Origin: Candidatus Aenigmatarchaeota archaeon
GTDB taxonomy: Archaea > Aenigmatarchaeota > Aenigmatarchaeia > GW2011-AR5
Assembly: GCA_016193585.1 (NCBI GenBank)
Contig: JACPRW010000010.1
Span: forward strand, 40,962-104,961
Reading direction: 5' to 3'
Length of the DNA stretch: 64,000 bases
This document shows, in pieces, positions 37,078 to 47,410 of this stretch. The position numbers and the translations under genes are program-made. Under the pieces are notes generated by a model. The model was given only the letters and a program-made list of their open reading frames with translations. It was not told where the DNA came from and did not search any database. Position 1 is the stretch's first letter. The number at the start of each line of letters is the position of its first letter.

Positions 37078-40000
37078 AAGCAGGTATTTTAGTTTTGATC
37101 GTTTTGTTTTCCAGCGTAGCTTATGCTTCATCTGATAGTCCCTTTTTCTTAAAATTATTCGGCCAAAAGAAAGCGACTGAATCCTCTCGAAACATGGTCA
37201 CGGCAAATGAAGTCTACCATGCTGCAGGAGTACTGGTGGACAGGAGCAGCACGCCCAACAAGGTGTACGTCGTCGATACAGGAAACAACAGGATTTTAGG
37301 GTTTAACGGGATTGGTTACTGCACCAACAGCGCGAGCACGCCGTGCACCATCGACAGTGACTGCAGCGCTGGCGGAACGTGTTCTATCGACGGGACCAAG
37401 AATGCAGATATTGTTTTTGGTCAGCCTGACTTTACGTCTGCTGCCTGCAACGGGGATAACAACCTTGGATTCACGAAGCCACCGACTGCATCGACCATGT
37501 GCCTCACAGCATACCCTTTCGGAACGAATGTCGCAGAGCAATGGGCACACAGTAACATCGATGTCGACAGCGAGGGCAATCTGTATATGGTGGACAGGTA
37601 CAATAACCGTGTGCTGAAGTATAATAAGCCTTTCAGCACTGACACTAGTGCCGACTTCGTATGGGGGCAACCTAACTTTATCTCGAACGGAAGAAATCGC
37701 GGCCCTCATTTTGGGACATTAGCTGCTCCCACGAGCAGTTCTCTTGCAACATCATTAGCACCGATTGATGCAGGATCGGCAGTGGGCGTCTCAGTTGACA
37801 ATAAAGGCAATGTCTGGGTTGCTGATACGTTCAACAGCCGTGTGCTCCGGTTTCCTGCCAATTCCGAAACTGCGGACCTAGTTTTGGGCAAGCCGGATTT
37901 TACCACGAACGGCTGTGTTTACGACGGTTCCTTAAACCGCATGTGCGTCCCTATTCTGGCAAGAGTCGACCCTGAAACAGGCAATCTGTACGTTATTGAT
38001 GAATACCCCAGCCCTTTCAAAGCACGGATACTGGTCTTCCGGCCACCGTTCACCAATGGCATGCCAGCATCCAAGAAAATTGTCCCGACGCAGGGGCCGT
38101 TTTGGGGAGAGGGAACAGGGTATTTCTTCCAGGCAAGTGGTTTCGTATTCAACACCTACAAACAGGGAGCATACGCTGCCGGCAAGCTATGGGTCAATGA
38201 ACATGCAGCCTTCCGTACCATTCTGATTGATGACGACGGCAACATCATCAAGGTGATCGGAGCCAAAAATGCGACGGGCAGGGGAGGCGATACGCAATAC
38301 AGTAGCCAATGCGGTTCTATATACGATGGGTTTAAACTGTGGTTTCCAGGAGGGTCAATCGGCATTGACAGCGCTAATAATATTTATCTTGCTGATGAGC
38401 AGTTTCACAGCATTTCCCGGTATGCACTGCCGTACGAAACGCGCACGGTGAGTGGCAGTACATGCCTCCCGCTACCGAACGGCGGGCTCTTTCCTGCGCC
38501 CTCTGCCCAGGAGGGGAGAGGACCCAATCGCTGGAGCGATGAAAAACTGGGCGAATCAGTAGGGCTTGTGGTGTTCCAGAACCAGCTCATTGTGAAGGAC
38601 GAAAAGAGGCTGAAGGTATGGAATAACTACCTTGCGAAGAACAGCGGCGACAAGGCTGATTTTGAAGTTTCTGGGTATGGCATCAGAGACATGAGGGGGC
38701 TGCTCAGCGATGCAGTTGATGACGCAAACAGATTGTGGTTTTTTAATGAGTTCGGCCTACTGAGGGTTGACCAGTTGCCGTATAGGAGCGGCAGCGCTCC
38801 TCTGGCAAATAATCTCAAATTGTATTGGCATGACGATGGCTCTAAAATTACCTACCGCGTTTATGGGAGTGGAATAGCGTTTGACAAGATACACAAAAAA
38901 ATCTATCTTGTTGATGCTCCCAACAACAGGATTCTCCGGATAAGCAACTACAATGATTTTAATTCGGGCAGACTGAACGTTGATATGGTCATCGGCCAGC
39001 CGGACAAAGCAACAACATCGTGCAATCATGGTTCGGGAACGGTGGTTGCTGATGGTTTGTGCGAGCCATACCAGATAAAATTTGATAGATTAGGAAATTT
39101 ATACGTAGTGGAAAATAGTTACGAGTGCCACGGGAATGACAGGATTACCGTGTTCCTGGCAGACGACTTGTGGGATGCACAGGGATTATTTCCTGGATTG
39201 CAGGCGAAAAAGGTTTTTGTAGCAAACAGCCTTACAGAAAAAGGACCGTGCGCTTTTGACACAGTAGACAAGCCCGGGTCTCCGGTGAGCATCGCATTTA
39301 ACAGCCGCAACCAAATGGTCATCGGCAATGACGGCTATTACGGCAATGAGCAAGAACGGCACCGCAAGCAGTTGTGGCTCTACCGCGACCCGCTGCATAA
39401 GCAAACGCCTGATGCAAGTATCAATCTTGTCATGGGAGCTCCTGGAGAGATGACGTTTGATGCCAACGATAATCTCATTGTGCAGGATCACACGTGGAGC
39501 AGGGTGTGGATCATTGATAATCTTGATGCTTTATCATCTACGACCACAACGACTACGATAAGCACTCCTTCCTGCACGCTTTCATCAGCGTCCGTTTCGC
39601 TCAATGATGCAAACGGCAATGGAAAAGCTGACAAAGGGGAAACAGTTTCCATAAGAGAAACGTTCTCTGGTTCCTGCCAGCCTGAAAAAGCCGATATGTA
39701 TTTGCAGATTGATGCTAAAAACTGCAGGGACAATGACAAGAACAATATCTGTGACGGCGCTCCTGACACAACGGTCTGTGACGTCCAGTACACCGGCGGA
39801 GACATGTCCGGCATGACACAAGGGAATGTGGATATAAGTGTAGTGTCGACTTATGAAGGCACCCAGATAGTGTCGACGACCTATATAAGCACGTGGACAG
39901 TGCCGACGGTGCACCCTGACTGCTCAGGCAAAACAGTGTACGGGTGGGCAGCTGCGCTGTGGAGCGGTCCCCCGGGAATAGGGACAAGGATCTCCACTAT

Positions 40001-42161
40001 CCTTGAGGACAGTTCGCCTGCGGACGCACAGCCGGTGAGCGGTTCGCTGGCGTTTCCTGACGTAGACATCACCCCTCCGTCAATCTCTCGTGCAAGCGTT
40101 GAAGGCGACACCGCTTCGCCGTACTACGACACAGTAGCTGATGGCAATACCGATATTATTATCAATGGCGAATCGTTGATGACATGCAGGTTCTACCTGA
40201 CTGATGTAGCGTACTCTGATGCCTCAGGTACGCTCTGCACCACCTCGGGAACGCAGGCGACATGTATAGTGCCAACGACTTCAGGCCTGTATACACGGTA
40301 CATAGGATGCAAGGATTCTGCGGGTAATAGGCAGTCTGCCGCACAGAGTCTCGATGTAACGTGGACTGTGGATACGGGAGCACCAGAAACAACACTCATT
40401 GCATATTCGCCTGACCCGGCAAGCGACCACACGCCCACCTACAGCGGCAGCGCGGTGGATGCATTGTTAGCCATTGAGCATGCTGAGTACCGGTACAAAT
40501 CTTCTACCGGCGAGTGGAGTGGTTGGGCAAGCGTGGATGCATTTGTCCCTGCAAAATCGGTTTCGTTCACGTTCACGATGCCGCCACTTGCTGACGGGAC
40601 TTACGCCATTGAAGTGCGTGCCTATGACGCAGCGGGCAACGTGGACCCGACAGTAGCGAGCGATACGCTGACGATAGCTCCACCTGAAACGACAACCATT
40701 CCTTCCTGCACGCTTTTATATGGAGGCACGGGACTTTTAGATGCAAACAGCAACGGAAAAGCTGACAGGGGGGAAACAGTTGTTATGGATGTGATGGGCT
40801 CTGGTTTCTGCCAGTCTGGAGAGAATGTATACTTCCAGATAGATGCGAAAAATTGCAAAGACGATGACAGGAACAATATCTGCGATGGCACCCCTGACAC
40901 AGTAGTCTGTGATGTCCAGTACACCGGCGGAGACATGTCCGGTGTGACACGACCGAATCCGGATGTTTTTAACAATATATACTATCAAGGTACATGGACA
41001 GTGCCATTCGTGCATCACGACTGCGCAGGCAAAAATGCCTATGTGTGGGCAATTGCGTTGTGGAGCGGCACACCGGGAACAGGGACACGCATCTCCACTG
41101 TCCTAGAGCATAGCTCGTCTATGGCCGCACAACCGGTGACCGGCTCGCTGTTGTTTCATGTCCCAGACCCGTCAGACACGCCTGAGCAGGAAAAAAAACC
41201 CACAAGAAAGACATCTGTTGCAAGCATCGAAAGCATCCCGGTACGGCAGACCGATGGTCTCCCTTTCCCGGTCTATGACGAGGTGAATGATGGCGACACC
41301 AATATTGTTGTCAATATCGAAATGGGGATGACGTGCAGGTTCTACCTATCTGATGTGGCGTACTCTGATGCCTCAGGCACGCTCTGCACCACATCGGGAA
41401 CGCAGGCAACATGCATCGTTCCGACGTCTTCGGGTTCGTATACACGGTACATAGGGTGTAAGGATGCCAGAGGTAGGGGTCAGCCTCCCTCGGAGAATCT
41501 TGACGTAACGTGGGTTGTAGATCTGGCAGCGCCCGAAACCACGATCGAAACATCGTCGTCCCTAATTCAAGGACTAGTACTCGCTACGAACATCGTGACA
41601 AGCGATCACACGCCCACCTATCGCGGCAGCGCGGTGGATGCCCTGTCAGAGATCGTGCGCGTTGAGTACCGGTACAAGTCATCTGCCGGTGAGTGGAGTG
41701 GTTGGGCAAGCGTGGATGCATTTGTCCCTGCAAAATCGGTTTCGTTCACGTTCACGATGCCGCCACTTGCTGACGGGACTTACGCCATTGAAGTGCGTGC
41801 CTATGACGCAGCAGGTTACCGCGACCCGACGCCGGCAACCGATACGCTGACGATAGCTCCACCTGAAACGACGACCAGCACCACGACAACGACCACGACG
41901 ACAACGATACCCGCCCCGTCAGGAGTGGTGAATGAAGTGAAACTGATGATCAAGCCTGTTCCCTACGATTTCAGGGTGAGGCTGGATTTCTACAACAGCA
42001 GCGGCTTTATCGGCTCGGTGCCGGTGACTATCGCTGCGAACACAAGGCAGATTGAGGTTGACGTCAGGAGCCTGAATCTTGACAGGGAAGTGCACAGGAG
42101 CATGTATGTGGTGCTCAACAGCCCGCTCCTTGTAGGACAGATGAAGTTCTACATAGCCTGA
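37074..42161 (+). CDS. Giant secreted NHL/beta-propeller + Ig-like repeat surface protein (1695 aa)
   Basis: NKVYVVDTGNNRILGF blades; two long C-terminal internal repeats; Thr-rich linkers. Confidence 0.8.
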   Translation: MKAGILVLIVLFSSVAYASSDSPFFLKLFGQKKATESSRNMVTANEVYHAAGVLVDRSSTPNKVYVVDTGNNRILGFNGIGYCTNSASTPCTIDSDCSAGGTCSIDGTKNADIVFGQPDFTSAACNGDNNLGFTKPPTASTMCLTAYPFGTNVAEQWAHSNIDVDSEGNLYMVDRYNNRVLKYNKPFSTDTSADFVWGQPNFISNGRNRGPHFGTLAAPTSSSLATSLAPIDAGSAVGVSVDNKGNVWVADTFNSRVLRFPANSETADLVLGKPDFTTNGCVYDGSLNRMCVPILARVDPETGNLYVIDEYPSPFKARILVFRPPFTNGMPASKKIVPTQGPFWGEGTGYFFQASGFVFNTYKQGAYAAGKLWVNEHAAFRTILIDDDGNIIKVIGAKNATGRGGDTQYSSQCGSIYDGFKLWFPGGSIGIDSANNIYLADEQFHSISRYALPYETRTVSGSTCLPLPNGGLFPAPSAQEGRGPNRWSDEKLGESVGLVVFQNQLIVKDEKRLKVWNNYLAKNSGDKADFEVSGYGIRDMRGLLSDAVDDANRLWFFNEFGLLRVDQLPYRSGSAPLANNLKLYWHDDGSKITYRVYGSGIAFDKIHKKIYLVDAPNNRILRISNYNDFNSGRLNVDMVIGQPDKATTSCNHGSGTVVADGLCEPYQIKFDRLGNLYVVENSYECHGNDRITVFLADDLWDAQGLFPGLQAKKVFVANSLTEKGPCAFDTVDKPGSPVSIAFNSRNQMVIGNDGYYGNEQERHRKQLWLYRDPLHKQTPDASINLVMGAPGEMTFDANDNLIVQDHTWSRVWIIDNLDALSSTTTTTTISTPSCTLSSASVSLNDANGNGKADKGETVSIRETFSGSCQPEKADMYLQIDAKNCRDNDKNNICDGAPDTTVCDVQYTGGDMSGMTQGNVDISVVSTYEGTQIVSTTYISTWTVPTVHPDCSGKTVYGWAAALWSGPPGIGTRISTILEDSSPADAQPVSGSLAFPDVDITPPSISRASVEGDTASPYYDTVADGNTDIIINGESLMTCRFYLTDVAYSDASGTLCTTSGTQATCIVPTTSGLYTRYIGCKDSAGNRQSAAQSLDVTWTVDTGAPETTLIAYSPDPASDHTPTYSGSAVDALLAIEHAEYRYKSSTGEWSGWASVDAFVPAKSVSFTFTMPPLADGTYAIEVRAYDAAGNVDPTVASDTLTIAPPETTTIPSCTLLYGGTGLLDANSNGKADRGETVVMDVMGSGFCQSGENVYFQIDAKNCKDDDRNNICDGTPDTVVCDVQYTGGDMSGVTRPNPDVFNNIYYQGTWTVPFVHHDCAGKNAYVWAIALWSGTPGTGTRISTVLEHSSSMAAQPVTGSLLFHVPDPSDTPEQEKKPTRKTSVASIESIPVRQTDGLPFPVYDEVNDGDTNIVVNIEMGMTCRFYLSDVAYSDASGTLCTTSGTQATCIVPTSSGSYTRYIGCKDARGRGQPPSENLDVTWVVDLAAPETTIETSSSLIQGLVLATNIVTSDHTPTYRGSAVDALSEIVRVEYRYKSSAGEWSGWASVDAFVPAKSVSFTFTMPPLADGTYAIEVRAYDAAGYRDPTPATDTLTIAPPETTTSTTTTTTTTTIPAPSGVVNEVKLMIKPVPYDFRVRLDFYNSSGFIGSVPVTIAANTRQIEVDVRSLNLDREVHRSMYVVLNSPLLVGQMKFYIA

Positions 42162-43201
42162 CCGAGCAGCGTCGCGTACGCGGCAAGCTTCCGTGTCGAG
42201 CAGTGCAGCGAGCGCGCCAGTTCCGTGTTGCCGTTGTTCCGGGAGTAGAACCGCGGCGGCTTGTACGAAACGAATGCATTGTTGCGCGCTGTTTTGCTCA
42301 GGGCAATGCCGAACGCCGGCAGCTCTGCAACGTATTTCTGCAGCGACCACGACTGCCGCCTGCGTATGCGCGCGACGAGGATGTCTGCCTTCGAAAGGTA
42401 GTCGTATGACGCGGCAATCGCACCGGGGTCGCGGTACTCCTCGGCGACGTTTTCTTCGAGCCAGAGCAGCATCTCCTCCGGGTCCTTGCCTGACATCTGG
42501 AGCGCTATGCGCGCGTTCTCGATGCTCGATGTTTTGAACAGTATTTTGAGCGCCGTGAACACGCTTTCATCCTGCTCGCGGAAGCCGAGCTGCCGTGTGC
42601 TGCCCATCCTGCAGACGTCGAGGTCGATGAGCGCGGCGCGTATGTCGCCGTTGCACATCTTGGCAAGCTGGTCTGTCGACGATGCCCCGAGCGGTATGCC
42701 TTCGAGCTCGCAGATGCGCCTGAGGAACTTTGAGATGATGTCGTAGCGGACTTTGGTGAACTTCAGTATCGTGCAGTGCTGGCGGATCTGCCTGATGCTC
42801 TCGTACTCGGTGGTGATGAGAATGACGGGAGCGGGGCTCTCTTTGATGAGTTCCACTATCCCCTTGCCCGAATCAACAAGCTCGAAATCATCGATGACAA
42901 GGAGTTTTCTGCTTGACAGGAGGCTTCGCTGCTTCGCGGCGGAGAGCAGCGCCCTGATGTCGGCGAGCCCGCGGTAGTCAGATGCATGGCTCTCAATGGC
43001 CTTGTAGCCCATGGCTTTCGCGGCGAGCGCAGCAAGGAGCGACTTTCCCGTGCCTGGCGGACCGAGCAGCACGAGGGCATTTCCCTGCTTCCACGAGCCG
43101 AGCCATTGCTGCACGGCGCGGGACTGCGCAGCGCACCCCACCGCGTCGCTGAGCTTGTGCGGCCGGTACTTCTCCACGAGCATACGCATCGATTCATTCA
43201 A
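42149..43201 (-). CDS. rfcL: Replication factor C large subunit
   Basis: VEKYRPHKLSDAVG, LLGPPGTGKSLLAALAAKAMGY, ESHASDYRG. Confidence 0.88.
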   Translation of the reverse strand: MNESMRMLVEKYRPHKLSDAVGCAAQSRAVQQWLGSWKQGNALVLLGPPGTGKSLLAALAAKAMGYKAIESHASDYRGLADIRALLSAAKQRSLLSSRKLLVIDDFELVDSGKGIVELIKESPAPVILITTEYESIRQIRQHCTILKFTKVRYDIISKFLRRICELEGIPLGASSTDQLAKMCNGDIRAALIDLDVCRMGSTRQLGFREQDESVFTALKILFKTSSIENARIALQMSGKDPEEMLLWLEENVAEEYRDPGAIAASYDYLSKADILVARIRRRQSWSLQKYVAELPAFGIALSKTARNNAFVSYKPPRFYSRNNGNTELARSLHCSTRKLAAYATLLGQAM

Positions 43202-43241
43202 AATCTTTTATAGTTTCAGCGAGTGGTATATATAAAATGGG

Positions 43242-43264
43242 ATACGACACCAAAGGTGGGGTAT
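43242..43264 (+). promoter_or_regulatory. Start-codon-proximal hairpin, copy 1
   Basis: ATAC-GA-CACC-aaa-GGTG-GG-GTAT then T-ATG. Confidence 0.6.
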
Positions 43265-43265
43265 T

Positions 43266-43460
43266 ATGGCGAAGCGAAAATTCCGCTGCATGCGCTGCCT
43301 GAAGGAGTTCTCCACGTGGAATGGCCTCGCAGGCCACAGCAGGCAGCATACCGCGAAGCCGGCGCTCGTGGAGATAAAGCTGCTGCAGCAGGGCAAGCGC
43401 CCTGAGCTCAACAAGGTGGGCCAGGAGTTCAAGGGCAAGAACAGGATTATCGTGAGCTAG
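43266..43460 (+). CDS. Small C2H2 zinc-finger protein
   Basis: FRCMRCLKEFSTWNGLAGHSRQHT. Confidence 0.75.
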   Translation: MAKRKFRCMRCLKEFSTWNGLAGHSRQHTAKPALVEIKLLQQGKRPELNKVGQEFKGKNRIIVS

Positions 43461-43504
43461 GCAGCTGCTTCTCAGGGATTTACTGGAGAAACTGGTTGTG
43501 CCGG

Positions 43505-44188
43505 TTAAGCAGCTGCAGGCAATGCGCTGCGTTGTGCTGCGTATTTGTTTGCAAGCGTGGTTATTTTTTCCCCTGCCTTACGAAGTAAGCGTTTGAGCGG
43601 TCCGTACATGCTTGCTTCCCTCTGCACGTCTCCTATCAGTGCGTGGTAGCCCCTGCTGCCGTCGGGGCCGACATATTCCCTGTCAGCCACTTCCCCGATT
43701 GCTCTCGCGAGCGGATACGGATTCTCTTCTTCCAGAATCGTTGTTGCGAGTTCATGATTGCCACGGCTCCTCTCGAACTGTGCCCGTGCATAGGTCGGAA
43801 TCGACTCCATGAGCTGGTTTGACCAGTGATTTCTCATGTCGTCATACGTCGCAAGCGCTGCTGAAAGCACATGGTCGAACTCGTGCTTCGCGACGCGTTT
43901 CGCGCGCCCGAAATAACCCTTCAGCTTTCCTATGCTTGTATTGAGCCCGACGACGGCCGCCTGCATTGTATCCTTTATCCCGTTGTATGTTATCTCCGTC
44001 ACGCCGAGCGTATGCGGATCGTCAAGCGCGTCAACATAGACAGGGACGTGCTTGAGGTTGGGTGTGCCGTCGTTGTCATGGTAAAGCCCCATGAAACGTG
44101 CGAAATCAGGCCCTTCGGCTGCTGCTTCCTTCCTCGCATCCCCGGCTGCACGGTATAATTCCTCGGTCAGACCGTCGGTATCTGCCAT
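43505..44188 (-). CDS. Hypothetical protein
   Basis: ORF only. Confidence 0.5.
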   Translation of the reverse strand: MADTDGLTEELYRAAGDARKEAAAEGPDFARFMGLYHDNDGTPNLKHVPVYVDALDDPHTLGVTEITYNGIKDTMQAAVVGLNTSIGKLKGYFGRAKRVAKHEFDHVLSAALATYDDMRNHWSNQLMESIPTYARAQFERSRGNHELATTILEEENPYPLARAIGEVADREYVGPDGSRGYHALIGDVQREASMYGPLKRLLRKAGEKITTLANKYAAQRSALPAAA

Positions 44189-44205
44189 ATCGTTATCACT
44201 TGTTC

Positions 44206-44922
44206 TTATAGTAGGTTCGAATTATTCATCTCGTACAATGCTTTTATTTCTTCGTAGGTGAGCTGGTGCACCTTTTTCCTCGCCAATTCTTGTGGGAAAT
44301 CCTTTAAAACGTTTCGGACGTCCCTGTTCCGCTCGCGGTAGATGGGGGAGAGGAATTTCCAGAAGCGCTCGTCCATGGGTTGCTGCTGGTCGATAACGAC
44401 GATGCTCGAGTCGTATGGAGCGGCGGGATAGAAATCCTGCCGGGAAACGTGTGCAGCCACAGCAACCGACGCGCAGCCGCTGAGCAGCATGCCCAGCTTC
44501 GTTGGAGTAATGAGCTTTTCGGCAAACTCTTTCTGGACAATGAGCACTGCCCGCTCCCATTGCATCTTGAGCAGCATGAGAAGGAGCGGCTGGGATAGGG
44601 CATAGGGTATGTTGGAAATGATTTTGTTGAACGCGGGCGCATGGGCAAGCACCTCGAGGGCGTCGCCGTGAATGACCGTCGTGCGCGGTAGTTTTTCGAG
44701 CTGCGGCAGAAACCTCCTGTCCTTCTCGACCGCTATAACGTGGCAGCGCTGGGCGATGAGCCCCGTCAGGTTGCCCGGCCCTGCGCCTATTTCGAGCACC
44801 GTGTCATGTTCCGAAAGCTCTGCAAGCGACAGCTCCGCTGCAAGGGCGCTTTGAGAAACGAGAATGTACTGGCCCAGTTTTCTGTTCGGCTGGACTGCCG
44901 GAAAAAACGGTTTTTTGCTCAT
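44206..44922 (-). CDS. ksgA: 16S rRNA dimethyladenosine transferase
   Basis: LGQYILVS, VLEIGAGPGNLTGLIA, NIPYALSQPLL. Confidence 0.92.
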   Translation of the reverse strand: MSKKPFFPAVQPNRKLGQYILVSQSALAAELSLAELSEHDTVLEIGAGPGNLTGLIAQRCHVIAVEKDRRFLPQLEKLPRTTVIHGDALEVLAHAPAFNKIISNIPYALSQPLLLMLLKMQWERAVLIVQKEFAEKLITPTKLGMLLSGCASVAVAAHVSRQDFYPAAPYDSSIVVIDQQQPMDERFWKFLSPIYRERNRDVRNVLKDFPQELARKKVHQLTYEEIKALYEMNNSNLL

Positions 44923-44927
44923 GGAAA

Positions 44928-45131
44928 CTATACGGCGAACCGTGATATGTCCCTGTGCGCGTCGTGGTGCGTCAGGAAGAGGGCGCGGCAGCAGTAGCGC
45001 TCGAGTCCCAGTTCATCGAGAACAGCGCCCGGCTTTTCTCCTTTTGCCACGCGCTCGTTGTATTTTTCCCAGAGATGCGCGACAGGCTTCCCGCAACTCA
45101 GGCACCGGACAGGTATGATGATACGAACCAC
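44928..45131 (-). CDS. rpoN: RNA polymerase subunit N
   Basis: IIPVRCLSCGKPVAHLWEKY...LDELGLERYCCRALFLTH. Confidence 0.95.
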   Translation of the reverse strand: MVRIIIPVRCLSCGKPVAHLWEKYNERVAKGEKPGAVLDELGLERYCCRALFLTHHDAHRDISRFAV

Positions 45132-45157
45132 CGCTCTCTTTTCATTGTAAAATACAT

Positions 45158-45352
45158 TTAAAAGCCATAGCGCCAGCTGCTGAGCGATTCAGCGAAGCCG
45201 TCTCCCCAGCCTTCCTGCTTTATCTTTTCCATGATTTTCTCGAGCTCGCCCCTGTCAAGCCATATGCCGTGCTCGTTGCAGACGTCGGTCATGATTCCAC
45301 GTATCTCCCTCGCTTCCATGCGCTTGTTGCAGACAGGACATTCCATGGGCAT
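45158..45352 (-). CDS. zf-TFIIB-like small protein
   Basis: CPVCNKRMEAREIRGIMTDVCNEHGIWLDRGEL. Confidence 0.8.
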   Translation of the reverse strand: MPMECPVCNKRMEAREIRGIMTDVCNEHGIWLDRGELEKIMEKIKQEGWGDGFAESLSSWRYGF

Positions 45353-45362
45353 TACCTCTCCG

Positions 45363-45503
45363 TCAGAACGACATCCTCTTTGCTATCTCGGCAACTTCCT
45401 TGTAATGGGCGCCGCACGCAAATAAACTTTTTGTCGAGCCGAAAACTTCCATGAAGGGGAGTGCACGGAGGTTTTCCGTTTTCCCGCATATCTCGCATTG
45501 CAT
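45363..45503 (-). CDS. Small Cys-rich protein (46 aa)
   Basis: MQCEICGKTENLRALPFMEVFGSTKSLFACGAHYKEVAEIAKRMSF. Confidence 0.5.
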   Translation of the reverse strand: MQCEICGKTENLRALPFMEVFGSTKSLFACGAHYKEVAEIAKRMSF

Positions 45504-45530
45504 GATGCCTCACGCCTGAATTCCATTCTA

Positions 45531-45965
45531 TTATCGCTTGCTTTGCTGCTTGCTTCGCCGCGGGCCGGCAGTGCTTCGCGATGGCTTGTGCGGCTCTGTC
45601 CTGCGCGGGTCCGAAATAAGGAGGCTCCTGTCGTATTCGAGGTACATATTCTTAAGGTTCTCATTCTTGTGGAAGTTGACAAGTCCGTTGGCGATAGCGG
45701 TGCGCGCGGCTTCTGCCTGCCCCCACACGCCGCCGCCATGGACGGAAACGCTGATGTCGACTGATTTGGCAAGGTCGCCGGCAAGTATGAGCGCTTCCCT
45801 GATTCGCATCTGCCGGTAGCGGGGGCTGATGTGGTCAAGCGGGATGGAATTCACCCGCACGACGCCTTTCCCCTCGCGCACCGTAGCCCGGGCAATCGCC
45901 CGCTTTCGCTTGCCGACCGTGACCATGGTCTTTTTTCGCTTCTTCTTTTGTTCGGCTTCAGTCAT
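45531..45965 (-). CDS. rps9: Ribosomal protein S9
   Basis: TVGKRKRAIARATVREGKGVVRVN...SVHGGGVWGQAEAARTAIA. Confidence 0.93.
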   Translation of the reverse strand: MTEAEQKKKRKKTMVTVGKRKRAIARATVREGKGVVRVNSIPLDHISPRYRQMRIREALILAGDLAKSVDISVSVHGGGVWGQAEAARTAIANGLVNFHKNENLKNMYLEYDRSLLISDPRRTEPHKPSRSTAGPRRSKQQSKR

Positions 45966-45969
45966 ATGA

Positions 45970-46380
45970 CTAGACCTGTCTTTTCCATCCCAGTGTCTTC
46001 GCAAGGTCTTCCACGTACAGGAAATTTGAGCTGATTTCCTTGGCGGCAACTGTTTGCATCTCGCCCTTGATTTCTCCGGGGAGCGAGACGTACACGCGGA
46101 GCCTCCTGAGAGCATCGCGTCCCTTGTTGGTTTTGTACGGCAGCATCCCGCGCACCGCGCGCTTGACAATCATGTCAGGCCTTGACGGGAAGAAGGGACC
46201 GTGCTGGGGCGAGCCTTTTTTCCGCCGCGCAAGGTATTTTTCTTTTATCTGCTTCTTATTGCCAGTGATGATCACTTTCTCTGCATTGACAAGCATTATT
46301 TCCTCGCCTTTGAGGAGCCGCTGCGCTATGTGCGAAGCCAGCCTCCCGAGCACCGCATTCTTGCCGTCAATTGTTATCAA
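45970..46380 (-). CDS. rpl13: Ribosomal protein L13
   Basis: GKNAVLGRLASHIAQRLLKGEEIMLVNAEK. Confidence 0.93.
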   Translation of the reverse strand: MITIDGKNAVLGRLASHIAQRLLKGEEIMLVNAEKVIITGNKKQIKEKYLARRKKGSPQHGPFFPSRPDMIVKRAVRGMLPYKTNKGRDALRRLRVYVSLPGEIKGEMQTVAAKEISSNFLYVEDLAKTLGWKRQV

Positions 46381-46386
46381 CGTCCA

Positions 46387-46746
46387 TTACCTTTTCATTT
46401 GATACTGTATTTCATGTTCCGTCAGCTCTCTGAGCGAGTCGCCATCCACCGCCAGCACATTGAAGTCCTCGACAATGACGCCACTCAAAGCGTTGAATTC
46501 TGCCACATCAGGCTTCAATTTTTTGAGCTCCCGGGCAACATTTTTCCCTACAGGATAGGCTTTCAGGACAACTACATTAGGATTCCCGTCATCATATAGA
46601 GGGCTCATGTTTCCTGCGTAACACTTTCCCCCTCTGTAAATTACCACAAGAGCTGAAGGATGCGCGCCCAGTATTTGCTGCAAAGGCCCAAGCGCCTCAT
46701 GCATTGCCACGATGTAGCGGGCTTTCTCCCCGGTTGTCTGTTTCAT
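46387..46746 (-). CDS. Hypothetical protein between L13 and L18e
   Basis: ORF overlapping L18e. Confidence 0.5.
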   Translation of the reverse strand: MKQTTGEKARYIVAMHEALGPLQQILGAHPSALVVIYRGGKCYAGNMSPLYDDGNPNVVVLKAYPVGKNVARELKKLKPDVAEFNALSGVIVEDFNVLAVDGDSLRELTEHEIQYQMKR

Positions 46747-47072
46747 ACCACTATCCTTGCCTTCTCCTTTGACTTCAGGATTTCTTCAAGCGGCAGCGCC
46801 GCGCCGCCTGCTTGTGCTATCTTCTCCTTTGACCGGTGCGAGAACTGCCATGCAAACACTTTTACCGGCTTGGTAAGCTCTCCTTCTGAGAGAACCTTGC
46901 CCGGGACGACGATGCTCTCGTTGCTCCTGGCCAGCTTGTTTATCTTCCATAAGTTCACGGAGTTCCGCTGCCTGCGGCCAGCAGCGAGCTGGCTGGCGAT
47001 GTCCTTGTATTCGCGTTGCTGCTGCAGTGTCGCGATAAGCTTCCGGAGGCCTGGATTGTCTTTGTGCGGCAT
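46743..47072 (-). CDS. rpl18e: Ribosomal protein L18e
   Basis: L18e/L15-like: VVPGKVLSEGELTKPVKVFAWQFS. Confidence 0.88.
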   Translation of the reverse strand: MPHKDNPGLRKLIATLQQQREYKDIASQLAAGRRQRNSVNLWKINKLARSNESIVVPGKVLSEGELTKPVKVFAWQFSHRSKEKIAQAGGAALPLEEILKSKEKARIVV

Positions 47073-47091
47073 AGTGTTCGGTTCTCAGGGA

Positions 47092-47321
47092 TGCGGGGGA
47101 AGGGATTTGAACCCTCGTAGCGAATCGTCAGCGGCGCACGAGCGCCGTCCGCTAACGCACAGGATCTTAAGTATGGCAATCATTAAGCATATACGTTAAA
47201 AAGCTTAATGTTCCTGCCCCTTTTTCCGTAACGCCTTCCGTCAACGCTTGTGCGTGAGCAAAAGGGTCGAGCCAGACTTGGGATGGGGACAGCCGAGCAG
47301 CGCTAGGCCGTTTACCCCCGC
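47092..47321 (-). tRNA. tRNA-Leu(TAA) with multiple introns (~230-nt gene)
   Basis: GCGGGGG / CCCCCGCA; CAGGA[intron]CTTAAGATCCTG; T-arm GAGGGTTCAAATCCCTT; additional D-arm insertions. Confidence 0.8.
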
Positions 47322-47410
47322 AACACATGCATGCCGCATGTGGTGTGCCTGGCATGCTCATGTTATGGAACAGTGCTTTAAAATGTATCTGTGCCGGAAA
47401 AGATGAGAAT

